DNA of 64,000 nucleotides from positions 1,860,001-1,924,000 of the forward strand of contig NZ_JACCFH010000001.1 in NCBI RefSeq assembly GCF_013410775.1, in the 5' to 3' direction. Below, one piece after another: positions 25,431 through 33,839 of this stretch. Source of the DNA: Sphaerotilus montanus (GTDB lineage: Bacteria; Pseudomonadota; Gammaproteobacteria; Burkholderiales; Burkholderiaceae_C). Both the position numbers and the translations under genes were made by a program. The first letter of the stretch is position 1; each line of letters begins with the position of its first letter. A model generated the notes under the pieces. It did no database searches and had not been told where the DNA came from. It saw nothing but the letters and a program-made list of their open reading frames with translations.

Positions 25431-27140
25431 ATGACAGCCCCGATCGCCGAGGACACCGTGTCGCTGCGCGCCGAGATCGACGCCTTGCGCAGCGAACTGG
25501 ACCTGCTGCACGACGCGCTCGAGCGGATGCCACACGGCATGTGCGCCTTCGACAGCGCGGACCACCTGGTGCTGGCCAACGCGCACTACCGCAAGATCTG
25601 GCGCCTGCCCGAGGAGGTGACGCGCCGCGGCAGCAGCTTCCGCCAGATCATGGACGCCACGCCTGGCCGCGAGACCGCCGCCAGCCGCAACCAGCCGAAG
25701 CCCGCGCCGGGCTCCGAGGGCACCCGCTGGCGCGAATGGCAGCTGGACGATGGCCGCATCGTCGAGATCGTGGTGTCACGCCGTGCCGACGGAAGCTGTG
25801 TCGCCCTGCACGAGGACGTGACCGAGCAGCGGCAGGCCCAGGAGCGCATCAGCTTCCTGGCCCGGCACGACCTGCTCACCGGCCTGCCCAACCGCGGCGT
25901 ACTGCGCGAGGAACTGGAGCGCGCGCTCGCATCCAACCGGCGAGGGGAGAGTCTGGCCCTCTTCTGCCTGGACCTGGACCGCTTCAAGCCCGTGAACGAC
26001 ACCTATGGCCACGCGGCGGGCGACGAACTGCTGCGCCAGGTGGCCCAGCGCCTGCGTGAATGCGTGCGCGAGACCGACGTCGTGGCGCGCCTGGGTGGTG
26101 ACGAATTCTCCGTGGTGCAGCGCGGCGCCGTGCAGCCCGAAGGCTCGACCCGGCTGGCGCGCCGCCTGATCGACGTGCTGACCCGGCCCTTCGACGTGGA
26201 TGGCCATGTCGTGCACATCGGCACCAGCGTGGGCGTGGCCATGGCCCCCAGCGACGGCGAGGACAGCGAGACCCTGCTTCGCCACGCGGATCTGGCGCTG
26301 TACCGTGCCAAGTCTGAAGGCCGCGGCCAGCTGAGCTACTTCGAGCCCGACATGAACGAGCGTGTGGACGCCCGCCGCGGCCTGGAGAATGCGATGCGCG
26401 AGGCCCTGGCGGCCCGGCAGTTCGAGCTGGCCTACCAGCCGCGCTACGCCATCGACGCACAACGTCTGATGGGCGTCGAGGCTCTTCTGCGGTGGAACCA
26501 CCCGCAGCGGGGCGCCATTTCGCCGGGCGAGTTCGTGCCCCTGGCCGAAGAAACGGGATTGATCGTCCCCATCGGCCGCCTCGTGCTCGAACGGGCCTGT
26601 CGCGACGCGCTGGCCTGGCCCGCGCACACGACGGTGGCGGTCAACGTCTCGGCCGTGCAGTTCGCGCGCGACACGCTGGTGGCCGACGTGACCCACGCGT
26701 TGGCCGAGTCCGGGCTGCCGGCCCGGCGACTCGAGCTGGAGATCACCGAGTCGACCATGGTCAAGGATCCCACCCGGGTGCTGGGCGCCTTGCACACGCT
26801 GCGCGACCGGGGCGTTCGCATCGCGATGGACGACTTCGGCACCGGCTTCTCGTCGTTGAGCCACCTGCGCAGCTTTCCGTTCGACCACCTCAAGATCGAC
26901 CGCAGCTTCGTGCGCGATGTGGTCGAGCGAGCGGACCTGCAGGCCATCGTCCGCGGCATCGCCACGCTGGCGCAGGGCATGGGCATGCAGACCACCGCCG
27001 AAGGGGTGGAGACCGCCGAACAGCTGGCCACCGTGCGCGCCCTGGGCTGCGATGCCATCCAGGGGTTCCTGCTGGGGCGACCTGCGCCTGCAGCGCACAT
27101 CGGACGGCTGATGCGCGACGCGCGAGCGCCGACCGGCTGA
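25431..27140 (+). CDS. PAS-GGDEF-EAL c-di-GMP turnover protein
   Basis: From the ATG at 25431 the protein has 569 residues and no membrane segment. An N-terminal coiled stretch and a PAS-like sensor (about 20-130; MCAFDSADHLVLANAHYRKIW) precede a GGDEF domain with an intact RLGGDEF active site and an EAL domain with VEALLRW, ESTMVKD, DDFGTGFSSL and EGVET. Both cyclase and phosphodiesterase motifs look complete, so the net activity cannot be predicted. I see no RxxD inhibitory site directly before GGDEF. It is a plausible input to PelD-controlled Pel production and possibly the second polysaccharide locus. Confidence 0.93.
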   Translation: MTAPIAEDTVSLRAEIDALRSELDLLHDALERMPHGMCAFDSADHLVLANAHYRKIWRLPEEVTRRGSSFRQIMDATPGRETAASRNQPKPAPGSEGTRWREWQLDDGRIVEIVVSRRADGSCVALHEDVTEQRQAQERISFLARHDLLTGLPNRGVLREELERALASNRRGESLALFCLDLDRFKPVNDTYGHAAGDELLRQVAQRLRECVRETDVVARLGGDEFSVVQRGAVQPEGSTRLARRLIDVLTRPFDVDGHVVHIGTSVGVAMAPSDGEDSETLLRHADLALYRAKSEGRGQLSYFEPDMNERVDARRGLENAMREALAARQFELAYQPRYAIDAQRLMGVEALLRWNHPQRGAISPGEFVPLAEETGLIVPIGRLVLERACRDALAWPAHTTVAVNVSAVQFARDTLVADVTHALAESGLPARRLELEITESTMVKDPTRVLGALHTLRDRGVRIAMDDFGTGFSSLSHLRSFPFDHLKIDRSFVRDVVERADLQAIVRGIATLAQGMGMQTTAEGVETAEQLATVRALGCDAIQGFLLGRPAPAAHIGRLMRDARAPTG

Positions 27141-27260
27141 GCTCCGCATCGCAACATCCACAGTCCGGGCTGTGTTCGGATCCGACCGGCCGCTTTGGAG
27201 CGCCGGGTTCAGCGGATCGGAGGTCACCGATGGGTCGCAAGCAGCCAGTGGCCGCGCCCC

Positions 27261-28055
27261 TCAGATCTGAACGTCGTAGTCCACCGTCAACGGCGCATGG
27301 TCACTGAACCACTGCCCCTTGTAGATCGACGCCGACCGCGCCAGCGCCGCGACTCCCGGCGTCGCCAGGTGGTAGTCGATCCGCCAGCCCACGTTCTTCG
27401 CCCGCGCCTGCCCGCGGTTGCTCCACCACGTGTAGCACTCGTCGGTCGTGTCGGGGTGCAGCCGCCGGTAGACATCGACCAGCCCGCCCTCGGCCGGGTC
27501 GAGCAGCCGGGTCATCCACGCCCGCTCCTCCGGCAGGAAACCCGAGTTCTTCCGGTTGCCCTTCCAGTTCTTCAGGTCGGCTTCCTGGTGGGCGATGTTG
27601 ACGTCGCCGACCAGGATGAACTCGCGTTCGGCCTTCAGCGCCATCAAGTGCGGGAAGATCTGGTCGATGAAACGGAACTTGGCCTGCTGGCGTTCGTCGC
27701 CGGAGGAGCCGCTGGGGAAGTAGCAGCTGATGACCGAGAGCTTGCGCTCGGGCGTGTCGTGGCGGACTTCGACGTAGCGGCCCTCGTCGTCGAACTCCGG
27801 CACGCCGATGCCGGTGATCACCGCGCTCGGGGTGTGCCGGGTGTACATCCCTACCCCGGAGTAGCCCTTTTTCTGCGCAAAATGAAAATGTCCGTGCATT
27901 CCGTCGAGGACGGTGTGGGAAGGGCTCAGGTCCTGAGCCTGGGCTTTCACTTCCTGCACCCCCATACAATCGGCCTGTACGGTTTCGACCCACGCCAGCA
28001 AGCCCTTGCTGGAGGCTGAGCGGATGCCGTTGAGGTTGAGGCTGACCAGTCGCAT
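27261..28055 (-). CDS. xth: Exodeoxyribonuclease III
   Basis: From the ATG at 28055 the protein has 264 residues. Motifs of the ExoIII/APE1 endonuclease fold are present: LNLNGIRSA at the N-terminus, MGVQEVKA (metal-binding Glu), VGDVNIAH (catalytic Asp/Asn), VGWRIDYHL and the C-terminal SDHAPLTVDYD (Asp-His pair). It repairs abasic sites and degrades 3' ends. The frame is open upstream into pyrE, but the family starts at MRLVSLNLNG. It is divergent from pyrE with only 22 bp between starts, so each promoter must overlap the other gene or lie in that gap. Confidence 0.95.
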   Translation of the reverse strand: MRLVSLNLNGIRSASSKGLLAWVETVQADCMGVQEVKAQAQDLSPSHTVLDGMHGHFHFAQKKGYSGVGMYTRHTPSAVITGIGVPEFDDEGRYVEVRHDTPERKLSVISCYFPSGSSGDERQQAKFRFIDQIFPHLMALKAEREFILVGDVNIAHQEADLKNWKGNRKNSGFLPEERAWMTRLLDPAEGGLVDVYRRLHPDTTDECYTWWSNRGQARAKNVGWRIDYHLATPGVAALARSASIYKGQWFSDHAPLTVDYDVQI

Positions 28056-28077
28056 CACCAGACCCTTTTTATCGTCC

Positions 28078-28776
28078 ATGCAGATGACCCAAGACGCAAG
28101 CTCCCCCCGCACCGACGCTCTTGCCCAGGATTTCGTGGCCTTCGCGGTCGATGCCGGCGTGTTGCGCTTCGGCGAGTTCAAGACCAAGGCGGGGCGGTTG
28201 TCGCCCTACTTCTTCAATGCCGGTCTCTTCGACGACGGCGCCAAGCTGGGCCGTCTGGCGCAATTCTATGCACAGCGGCTGCTGGCCTCCGGGCTGGAGT
28301 TCGACATGCTGTTCGGCCCGGCCTACAAGGGCATCACGCTGGCCGCGGCCGTCTCGATCGAGCTGGCGCGGCTGGGCAAGAACGTGCCCTATGCCTACAA
28401 CCGCAAGGAAGCCAAGGACCACGGCGAGGGCGGCACGCTGGTCGGCGCCCCGGTGCAGGGTCGCGTGCTGATCATCGACGACGTGATCTCGGCCGGCACC
28501 TCGGTGCGCGAGTCGATCGCGATGATCCAGGCGGCGGGGGCCACGCCCTGCGGCGTGACGATCGCGCTGGACCGCCAGGAGAAGGCCAGCGAACACGGTG
28601 TCGATGCCCCGCATTCGGCTGTGCAGTTCGTGCAGCGCGAGCTGGGCCTGTCGGTGGTGGCCATCGCCACGCTGACCGACCTGCTGGCGTACCTGCAGGG
28701 CCAGAGCGACCCGCGCCTGAGCAGCAGCCTGCCAGCGGTGCAGGCCTACCGCGAGCGCTACGGAGTCCAGACGTGA
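28078..28776 (+). CDS. pyrE: Orotate phosphoribosyltransferase
   Basis: From the ATG at 28078 (28084 is also possible) the protein has 232 residues. PyrE features are FGEFKTKAGRLSPYFFNAG at the start, GPAYKGITLAA, the flexible-loop KEAKDHGEGG and the PRPP-binding motif VLIIDDVISAGTS. It transfers phosphoribose to orotate in de novo UMP synthesis. The GTG of the following gene overlaps its stop by 4 bp. Confidence 0.95.
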   Translation: MQMTQDASSPRTDALAQDFVAFAVDAGVLRFGEFKTKAGRLSPYFFNAGLFDDGAKLGRLAQFYAQRLLASGLEFDMLFGPAYKGITLAAAVSIELARLGKNVPYAYNRKEAKDHGEGGTLVGAPVQGRVLIIDDVISAGTSVRESIAMIQAAGATPCGVTIALDRQEKASEHGVDAPHSAVQFVQRELGLSVVAIATLTDLLAYLQGQSDPRLSSSLPAVQAYRERYGVQT

Positions 28777-29456
28777 ACCCGGCCCGCGCAGCAGCCCTGG
28801 TGCGGCTGGCGGGATCCATGCTGCTGCCGGCGTCGCTGGCGGCGGTCAGTCTGTCCGCGCAGGCGGCGAACATCTACACCTGCATCAATGCCAAGGGCCA
28901 GCGCATCACCTCGGACCGGCCGATCGTCGAATGCATCGACCGCACGCAGGAGTTGCGCAACACCGACGGGTCGGTGAAGCAGGTGGTCCCACCGTCGATG
29001 ACCGCCGAGGAGCGTGCGGCGCACGAAGACCGGCTGCGTCAGGAGATGGCCGCCGGTGCCGTGAAGCGTGACGCGATCCGGCGTGACCGCAACCTGCTGA
29101 GTCGCTACCCCGACGAGCCGCGCCACCAGCGTGCCCGCACCGCGGCGCTGGAGCCGCTCAACACGGCGCTGCAGGCCACCGAGCGCCGCCTGACCGAGCT
29201 GGAGCACGACCACAAGCGCCTGCAGCAGGAGGCGGAGTTCTACAAGGGCCGCGACCTGCCCCGCGAGCTGAAGATCAAGTTCGGCCAGAACCAGGCGGCG
29301 CTGCAGGCCCAGCAGGACGCGGCCCAGAACCACCTGGCCGAGATCCAGCGCATCAACGCCAGCTACGACCAGGAACTGGTGCGCCTGCGGCGCCTGTGGG
29401 CCGGCGCCGCACCGGGCAGTGTCAGCCCGCCAGCTTCTTCTTCAGCAACTCGTTGA
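28773..29456 (+). CDS. DUF4124-like exported protein with coiled coil
   Basis: The protein has 227 residues from a GTG overlapping the pyrE stop. A Sec signal ([23 protein letters not shown]) is followed by a short DUF4124-type domain: [19 protein letters not shown] has the typical Y-C-x(4)-G-x(3)-T-S-D/RP pattern. A long charged helix (about 85-205) is probably coiled coil. A periplasmic role in envelope organisation is a guess; no function is established. It overlaps the convergent gatB by 35 bp. Confidence 0.75.
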   Translation: MNPARAAALVRLAGSMLLPASLAAVSLSAQAANIYTCINAKGQRITSDRPIVECIDRTQELRNTDGSVKQVVPPSMTAEERAAHEDRLRQEMAAGAVKRDAIRRDRNLLSRYPDEPRHQRARTAALEPLNTALQATERRLTELEHDHKRLQQEAEFYKGRDLPRELKIKFGQNQAALQAQQDAAQNHLAEIQRINASYDQELVRLRRLWAGAAPGSVSPPASSSATR

Positions 29457-30873
29457 CCTGGGCCGGGTTGGCCTTGCCCTTGGTGGCTTTCATCGCCTGA
29501 CCGACCAGCGCGCCGAAGGCCTTTTCCTTGCCGGCACGGAAGTCCTCGACCGATTTGGCGTTCGCGGCCAGCACGGCGTCGAGGATGGCTTCCAGCGCGC
29601 CGCTGTCGTTCATCTGCTTGAGGCCCTTGGCGTCGATCACGGTGTCCACGTCCGCACCTTCGCCGGTCCACAGCGCCTCGAACACCTGGCGGGCGGCGTT
29701 GTTGGAGATGGTGCCATCCTGGATGCGGTTGATCAGCGCGCCGAGCGTCGCGGGGGACACGGGCGCCGAGGCGATGTCGCCGCCATCGGCGTTCAGGCGC
29801 TTGCTGATCTCGCCCATGATCCAGTTGGCGACCAGCTTCGGCTGCGCGCAGGCGGCGTTGGCGGCCTCGAAATAAGCGGCGGTCGCACGGCTGGTGGTCA
29901 TCATCGCCGCGTCGTAGGCGGGCAGGCCCAGCGCGCGCTGCAGCCGCGCGGCCAGCGCACCGGGCAGCTCGGGCATCTCGCTGCGCACACGCTCGACCCA
30001 CTCCGGCGCGATCACCAGCGGCGGCAGGTCCGGGTCGGGGAAATAGCGGTAGTCGTGCGCGTCTTCCTTGGTGCGCATCATCCGCGTCTCGCCGGTGTCC
30101 GGATCGAACAGCACGGTGGCCTGCACGATCTCGTAGCCGTCCTCGATCTGGTCGATCTGCCACTGGATCTCGTAGTCGATCGCCTGCTGCAGGAAGCGGA
30201 AGCTGTTGAGGTTCTTGATCTCGCGGCGGGTGCCGAAGGGCTGGCCCGGGCGGCGCACCGAGACGTTGGCGTCGCAGCGGAACGAGCCTTCCTGCATGTT
30301 GCCGTCGCACATGCCCAGCCACACCACCAGCGTGTGCAGCGCCTTGGCGTACTCGACCGCCTGCTTCGACGAGCGCAGCTCCGGCTCGGTGACGATCTCC
30401 AGCAGCGGCGTGCCGGCGCGGTTCAGGTCGATGCCGGTCATGCCGTGGTGGTCTTCGTGCAGCGACTTGCCGGCGTCCTCTTCCAGGTGGGCGCGGGTCA
30501 GGTTGAGGCGGAACGGCTCGCCGTCGACGAAGAACTCGACCACGCCGCCCTGCACGACCGGGATCTCGTACTGGCTGATCTGGTAGCCCTTGGGCAGGTC
30601 GGGGTAGAAGTAGTTCTTGCGCGCGAAGATCGACATCGGCGCGATGGTGGCGCTCACGGCCAGACCGAACTGGATCGCGCGCTCGACCGCGCCACGGTTC
30701 ATCACCGGCAGCGAGCCGGGCAGCGCCAGATCGACCGCGCAGGCCTGGGTGTTCGGCTCGGCACCGAAGCGGGTCGAGGCGCCGGAGAAGATCTTCGATT
30801 GGGTCGAGAGCTGGGCGTGGGTCTCGAAGCCGATCACGACTTCGTAGCCGCGCACGAGGAGGGATGCGGTCAT
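29422..30873 (-). CDS. gatB: Asp-tRNA(Asn)/Glu-tRNA(Gln) amidotransferase subunit B
   Basis: The protein has 483 residues, full length for GatB. Signature stretches are [64 protein letters not shown] and the C-terminal YqeY-like domain ending [12 protein letters not shown]. It activates the mischarged tRNA for amidation. gatC and gatA, which often sit directly upstream, are absent: the upstream neighbour is a divergent TlpA-like gene. The partner subunits must lie outside this window. Confidence 0.96.
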   Translation of the reverse strand: MTASLLVRGYEVVIGFETHAQLSTQSKIFSGASTRFGAEPNTQACAVDLALPGSLPVMNRGAVERAIQFGLAVSATIAPMSIFARKNYFYPDLPKGYQISQYEIPVVQGGVVEFFVDGEPFRLNLTRAHLEEDAGKSLHEDHHGMTGIDLNRAGTPLLEIVTEPELRSSKQAVEYAKALHTLVVWLGMCDGNMQEGSFRCDANVSVRRPGQPFGTRREIKNLNSFRFLQQAIDYEIQWQIDQIEDGYEIVQATVLFDPDTGETRMMRTKEDAHDYRYFPDPDLPPLVIAPEWVERVRSEMPELPGALAARLQRALGLPAYDAAMMTTSRATAAYFEAANAACAQPKLVANWIMGEISKRLNADGGDIASAPVSPATLGALINRIQDGTISNNAARQVFEALWTGEGADVDTVIDAKGLKQMNDSGALEAILDAVLAANAKSVEDFRAGKEKAFGALVGQAMKATKGKANPAQVNELLKKKLAG

Positions 30874-30967
30874 GGGGCAGGTGCTTCCGGTAAGCTCAAA
30901 GGGGAAATGCTACGGCATACCCGGGACGGCTCGGTGGACGGAGGGGCTGACATACACTCCGGACACC

Positions 30968-31471
30968 ATGAAGATCGCCCGCCTCGCTCTCGCTGTTGTC
31001 GCTGTCGCCGCCATCGCCGTTGCCGCCACGCTGGCCACGGGTGGCAAGGAGATGGCCCCCACCGTCTCGTACACCCTGCTCGACGGCTCGAAGCACAGCA
31101 GCGAGGCGCTGCGCGGCAAGGTCGTGCTGGTCAACTTCTGGGCCACGAGCTGCACCACCTGCGTCAAGGAAATGCCACACCTGATCGAGACGCACCAGAA
31201 GTACAAGGACCGCGGCTTCGAGACGCTGTCGATCGCGATGGCCTACGACCCGCCGGCCTACGTGATGAACTTCGCCGAGTCGCGCAAGCTGCCCTTCCGC
31301 GTCACGATGGACAACACCGGCGAGATGGCCCGCCAGTTCGGCAAGGTGCAGCTCACGCCGACGACCTTCGTGCTCAACAAGAAGGGCGAGATCGTCAAGC
31401 GCTATGTGGGCGAGCCGGACTTCGCGCAGCTGCATGCGCTGCTGGAGAAGCTGCTGGCGGAATCGGCGTGA
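30968..31471 (+). CDS. TlpA/ResA-like thioredoxin-fold protein
   Basis: From the ATG at 30968 the protein has 167 residues. An N-terminal signal or anchor (LALAVVAVAAIAVAATLA) precedes a thioredoxin domain with redox pair C62-T-T-C65 in NFWATSCTTCVKEMP and the cis-Pro segment LTPTTFVLN. Such membrane-anchored periplasmic thioredoxins reduce disulfides, for example in cytochrome c maturation. No ccm genes are in the window. It is divergent from gatB with 94 bp between starts. Confidence 0.9.
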   Translation: MKIARLALAVVAVAAIAVAATLATGGKEMAPTVSYTLLDGSKHSSEALRGKVVLVNFWATSCTTCVKEMPHLIETHQKYKDRGFETLSIAMAYDPPAYVMNFAESRKLPFRVTMDNTGEMARQFGKVQLTPTTFVLNKKGEIVKRYVGEPDFAQLHALLEKLLAESA

Positions 31472-31498
31472 CCGTTCCGCGCGCCGGCGAGTGGCCGC

Positions 31499-32218
31499 TC
31501 AGCCCTTGAGCGCCCCGAACACCGACTGCAGGATCTTGCTCCCCGTCCCGATCGGATCCTGCCGGATCTTCTTCTCTTCTTCGCCGATCATCAGGTAAAG
31601 CCCGTCCAGCGCCTTGCCGGTGACGTACTGCTGGATGCTGGCCTGCTGGTCGTTGACGAGCCCCAGCGCCTTGGCCTTGCCGGCGATGGCGTTGTACTTC
31701 TGGGCCAGCGACACCTTCTCGGTCGCCTTGGTGACGATGGGCAGGAACTGCTCGCCCATCGGGGTGCGGGTGCGCTCGGCGAAGAAGTCGGTCACCGAGG
31801 TCTCGCCGCCGCGCAGGATCTGCGCTGCATCCTGCACCGACATCGACTTCACCGCGTTCACCAGCAGCGGCTTGGCGGCGGGCACGGCCTGTTCGGCGGC
31901 GCGGTTCATCGCGGTTTCCAGTGCGTCGATCTTCGCGCCCTGGCCGAAGGTGCGCAGCAGCCTGGCGCCCTGGTTCAGCCACTCGGGCAGCGCGATGTGC
32001 ACCAGCGGGTTGTTCAGGAAACCGCCGTCGCGTCCGAGCAGGCTCACGGCCGAGCTGGCGCCGCGCTCCAGCGCGGCGCGCAGGCCTTGCGTCGCGTCGA
32101 GTTCACTCAGGGCCCAGCCGGGCAGGACGGCGGTGCCGCCGAGCAGGACCGCGGCGCGCAGCAGGGCCAGGCGGCGGGCGGCGTTCACGGTGGCGGCGGT
32201 GTGCGCGTCGAGGGTCAT
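31499..32218 (-). CDS. DUF4197 exported protein
   Basis: The protein has 239 residues with a signal peptide (LALLRAAVLLGGTAVLPGWALS) and a helical DUF4197 domain, recognisable from GLRAALERGASSAVSLLGRDGGF, FFAERTR and the C-terminal GLYLMIGEEEKKIRQDP. This family is widespread in proteobacteria and of unknown function, predicted periplasmic. It is transcribed alone. Its 232-bp upstream region holds a cluster of DnaA-box-like sequences. Confidence 0.85.
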   Translation of the reverse strand: MTLDAHTAATVNAARRLALLRAAVLLGGTAVLPGWALSELDATQGLRAALERGASSAVSLLGRDGGFLNNPLVHIALPEWLNQGARLLRTFGQGAKIDALETAMNRAAEQAVPAAKPLLVNAVKSMSVQDAAQILRGGETSVTDFFAERTRTPMGEQFLPIVTKATEKVSLAQKYNAIAGKAKALGLVNDQQASIQQYVTGKALDGLYLMIGEEEKKIRQDPIGTGSKILQSVFGALKG

Positions 32219-32302
32219 GCGGGTCTCCTTGGAGGTTTGTCGGATCAGGTGGACAACGCGGGAATGCTACTCTGCGCAGACAGGGTTTCGTGCCGCCGAG
32301 CC

Positions 32303-32427
32303 TGTGGACAAGTTTCTGGATAACCTATGGAAAGTTGGCGTACCGGTCCGCATGCTTTGTCGAATCGCTCTCGGGGGCAGCCCGGAAATCTGGTGCCGGT
32401 GTTCTGTGGATAACAGGCTGTGGATAA
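32303..32427. promoter_or_regulatory. Cluster of DnaA-box sequences
   Basis: Two perfect DnaA boxes (TGTGGATAA, i.e. TTATCCACA on the minus strand) at 32405-32413 and 32419-32427, 14 bp apart and in the same orientation. Two near matches, TGTGGACAA (32303-32311) and TCTGGATAA (32315-32323), lie 12 bp apart. All lie between the PFK stop and the DUF4197 start. Confidence 0.6.
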
Positions 32428-32450
32428 CTGGCCGTCTCTGACCGACAGGC

Positions 32451-33665
32451 TCAGCGCCCCAGCACCTTTGCCACCGGATTCGGCCGCAGCCGGAACGCAT
32501 CCGGCATGCCGGAGCCGAGCAGCGGTCGCAGGTACATCCGGAACGCATCGGTCACGTCGGTGCCGCTGGCGCTGAGGAACTCGTCCTCCATCGTGCGCGT
32601 CTTGCCGGCAACGGCCTCCAGCGGCAGCAGCTCGTAGTCCGCCGCGTAATAGCCGGCGCGCTTGATCGCCACCGAGCCATCGCGCCCGCCCCACATCGCG
32701 TACTGCACCGCCTTCTCGCCGACCTCCCGCGCCTCGCGCTGGTCCACATCGCTGACGCAGCCGATGAAGCTGCGCTGCAGGTAGCCGAAGGTGTCGCCGC
32801 GCACACGCTTGATGCCGAGCTTGCGCTTGATCTCCTCGCAGAGCAGATCGGCCAGCGCGCCGGTGCCGGAGAGCTGGATGTTGCCGTGGGCGTCGAACTC
32901 CATGTCCTTGGCCAGCGTGGTGATGATGGGCGTGCCGGCGGCGTCGTGGATGCCTTCGCTGACGGCGATGACGCAGCGGCCGAGGCGGTCGTAGGTCGCC
33001 TTCACGTCGGCCAGGAATTGCGCGAGATCGAAGGTGCGTTCCGGCACGTAGATCAGGTGCGGACCGTCGTCGTCGAACTTCTTGCCGAGTGCCGATGCGG
33101 CGGTGAGGAAGCCGGCGTGGCGGCCCATCACGACACCGACGTAGACGCCGGGCAGCGCCGCGTTGTCCAGGTTCGCCCCGGCGAAGGCCTGCGCGACGAA
33201 GCGCGCCGCGCTCGGGAATCCGGGCGTGTGGTCGTTGCCGACGAGGTCGTTGTCGATCGTCTTGGGGATGTGGATGCAGCGCAGCGCGTAGTGCGCCGCC
33301 TGGGCCTGCTCGCTGACGATGCGCACGGTGTCGGACGAGTCGTTGCCGCCGATGTAGAAGAACTGGCCGATCTGGTGCGCCTGCAGCACCTTGAAGATCT
33401 CGCGGCAGTAGGCCTCGTCGGGCTTGTCGCGGGTCGAGCCGAGCGCGGACGAGGGGGTCGCGGCGACGAGTTCGAGGTTGTGGCTGGTTTCCTGCGTCAG
33501 GTCGACGAGGTCCTCGTTGACGATGCCGCGCACGCCGTGGCGCGCGCCATAGACACACTCGACGCCCCGGTGTCGCCGTGCTTCGAGCACGACGCCGACG
33601 AGCGACTGGTTGATGACGGCGGTCGGGCCGCCCCCTTGGGCGACCAGGATCTTGGCGGGGTTCAT
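32451..33665 (-). CDS. pfp: 6-phosphofructokinase, probably pyrophosphate-dependent
   Basis: The protein has 404 residues, the size of a PFK-A superfamily enzyme of the PPi-using type. The phosphoryl-donor site reads GGND at 106-109, where ATP enzymes have GGDG and PPi enzymes usually GGDD. The catalytic loop is PKTIDND (134-140) with the Lys that marks PPi users, in place of the Gly of ATP enzymes. VMGRHAGFLTAA and VPERTF complete the fold. It would reversibly phosphorylate fructose 6-phosphate with PPi. The Asn in GGND is a small departure from the norm. It is monocistronic, with an ATG at 33665. Confidence 0.88.
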   Translation of the reverse strand: MNPAKILVAQGGGPTAVINQSLVGVVLEARRHRGVECVYGARHGVRGIVNEDLVDLTQETSHNLELVAATPSSALGSTRDKPDEAYCREIFKVLQAHQIGQFFYIGGNDSSDTVRIVSEQAQAAHYALRCIHIPKTIDNDLVGNDHTPGFPSAARFVAQAFAGANLDNAALPGVYVGVVMGRHAGFLTAASALGKKFDDDGPHLIYVPERTFDLAQFLADVKATYDRLGRCVIAVSEGIHDAAGTPIITTLAKDMEFDAHGNIQLSGTGALADLLCEEIKRKLGIKRVRGDTFGYLQRSFIGCVSDVDQREAREVGEKAVQYAMWGGRDGSVAIKRAGYYAADYELLPLEAVAGKTRTMEDEFLSASGTDVTDAFRMYLRPLLGSGMPDAFRLRPNPVAKVLGR

Positions 33666-33839
33666 GCGGCAGGACTCCTCGGGTGGACAGGATCAGCGGG
33701 CCGTCTGGTACGGACATGGCCCGGGATCATCCTACGCCGCAGAGCGCCCGGCCTCGGGGACAATCCCGGCCCTTGATGCGCCGGCCCGGAAGGGAGCGCT
33801 GCTCAGCTTCGATTCATTCCACTCCGGTTCACTCCTGCG

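Noticed and set aside
32303-32427. DnaA boxes as the chromosome origin
   Set aside because: No origin-associated genes are present, the region is short and not AT-rich, and it lies between metabolic genes.
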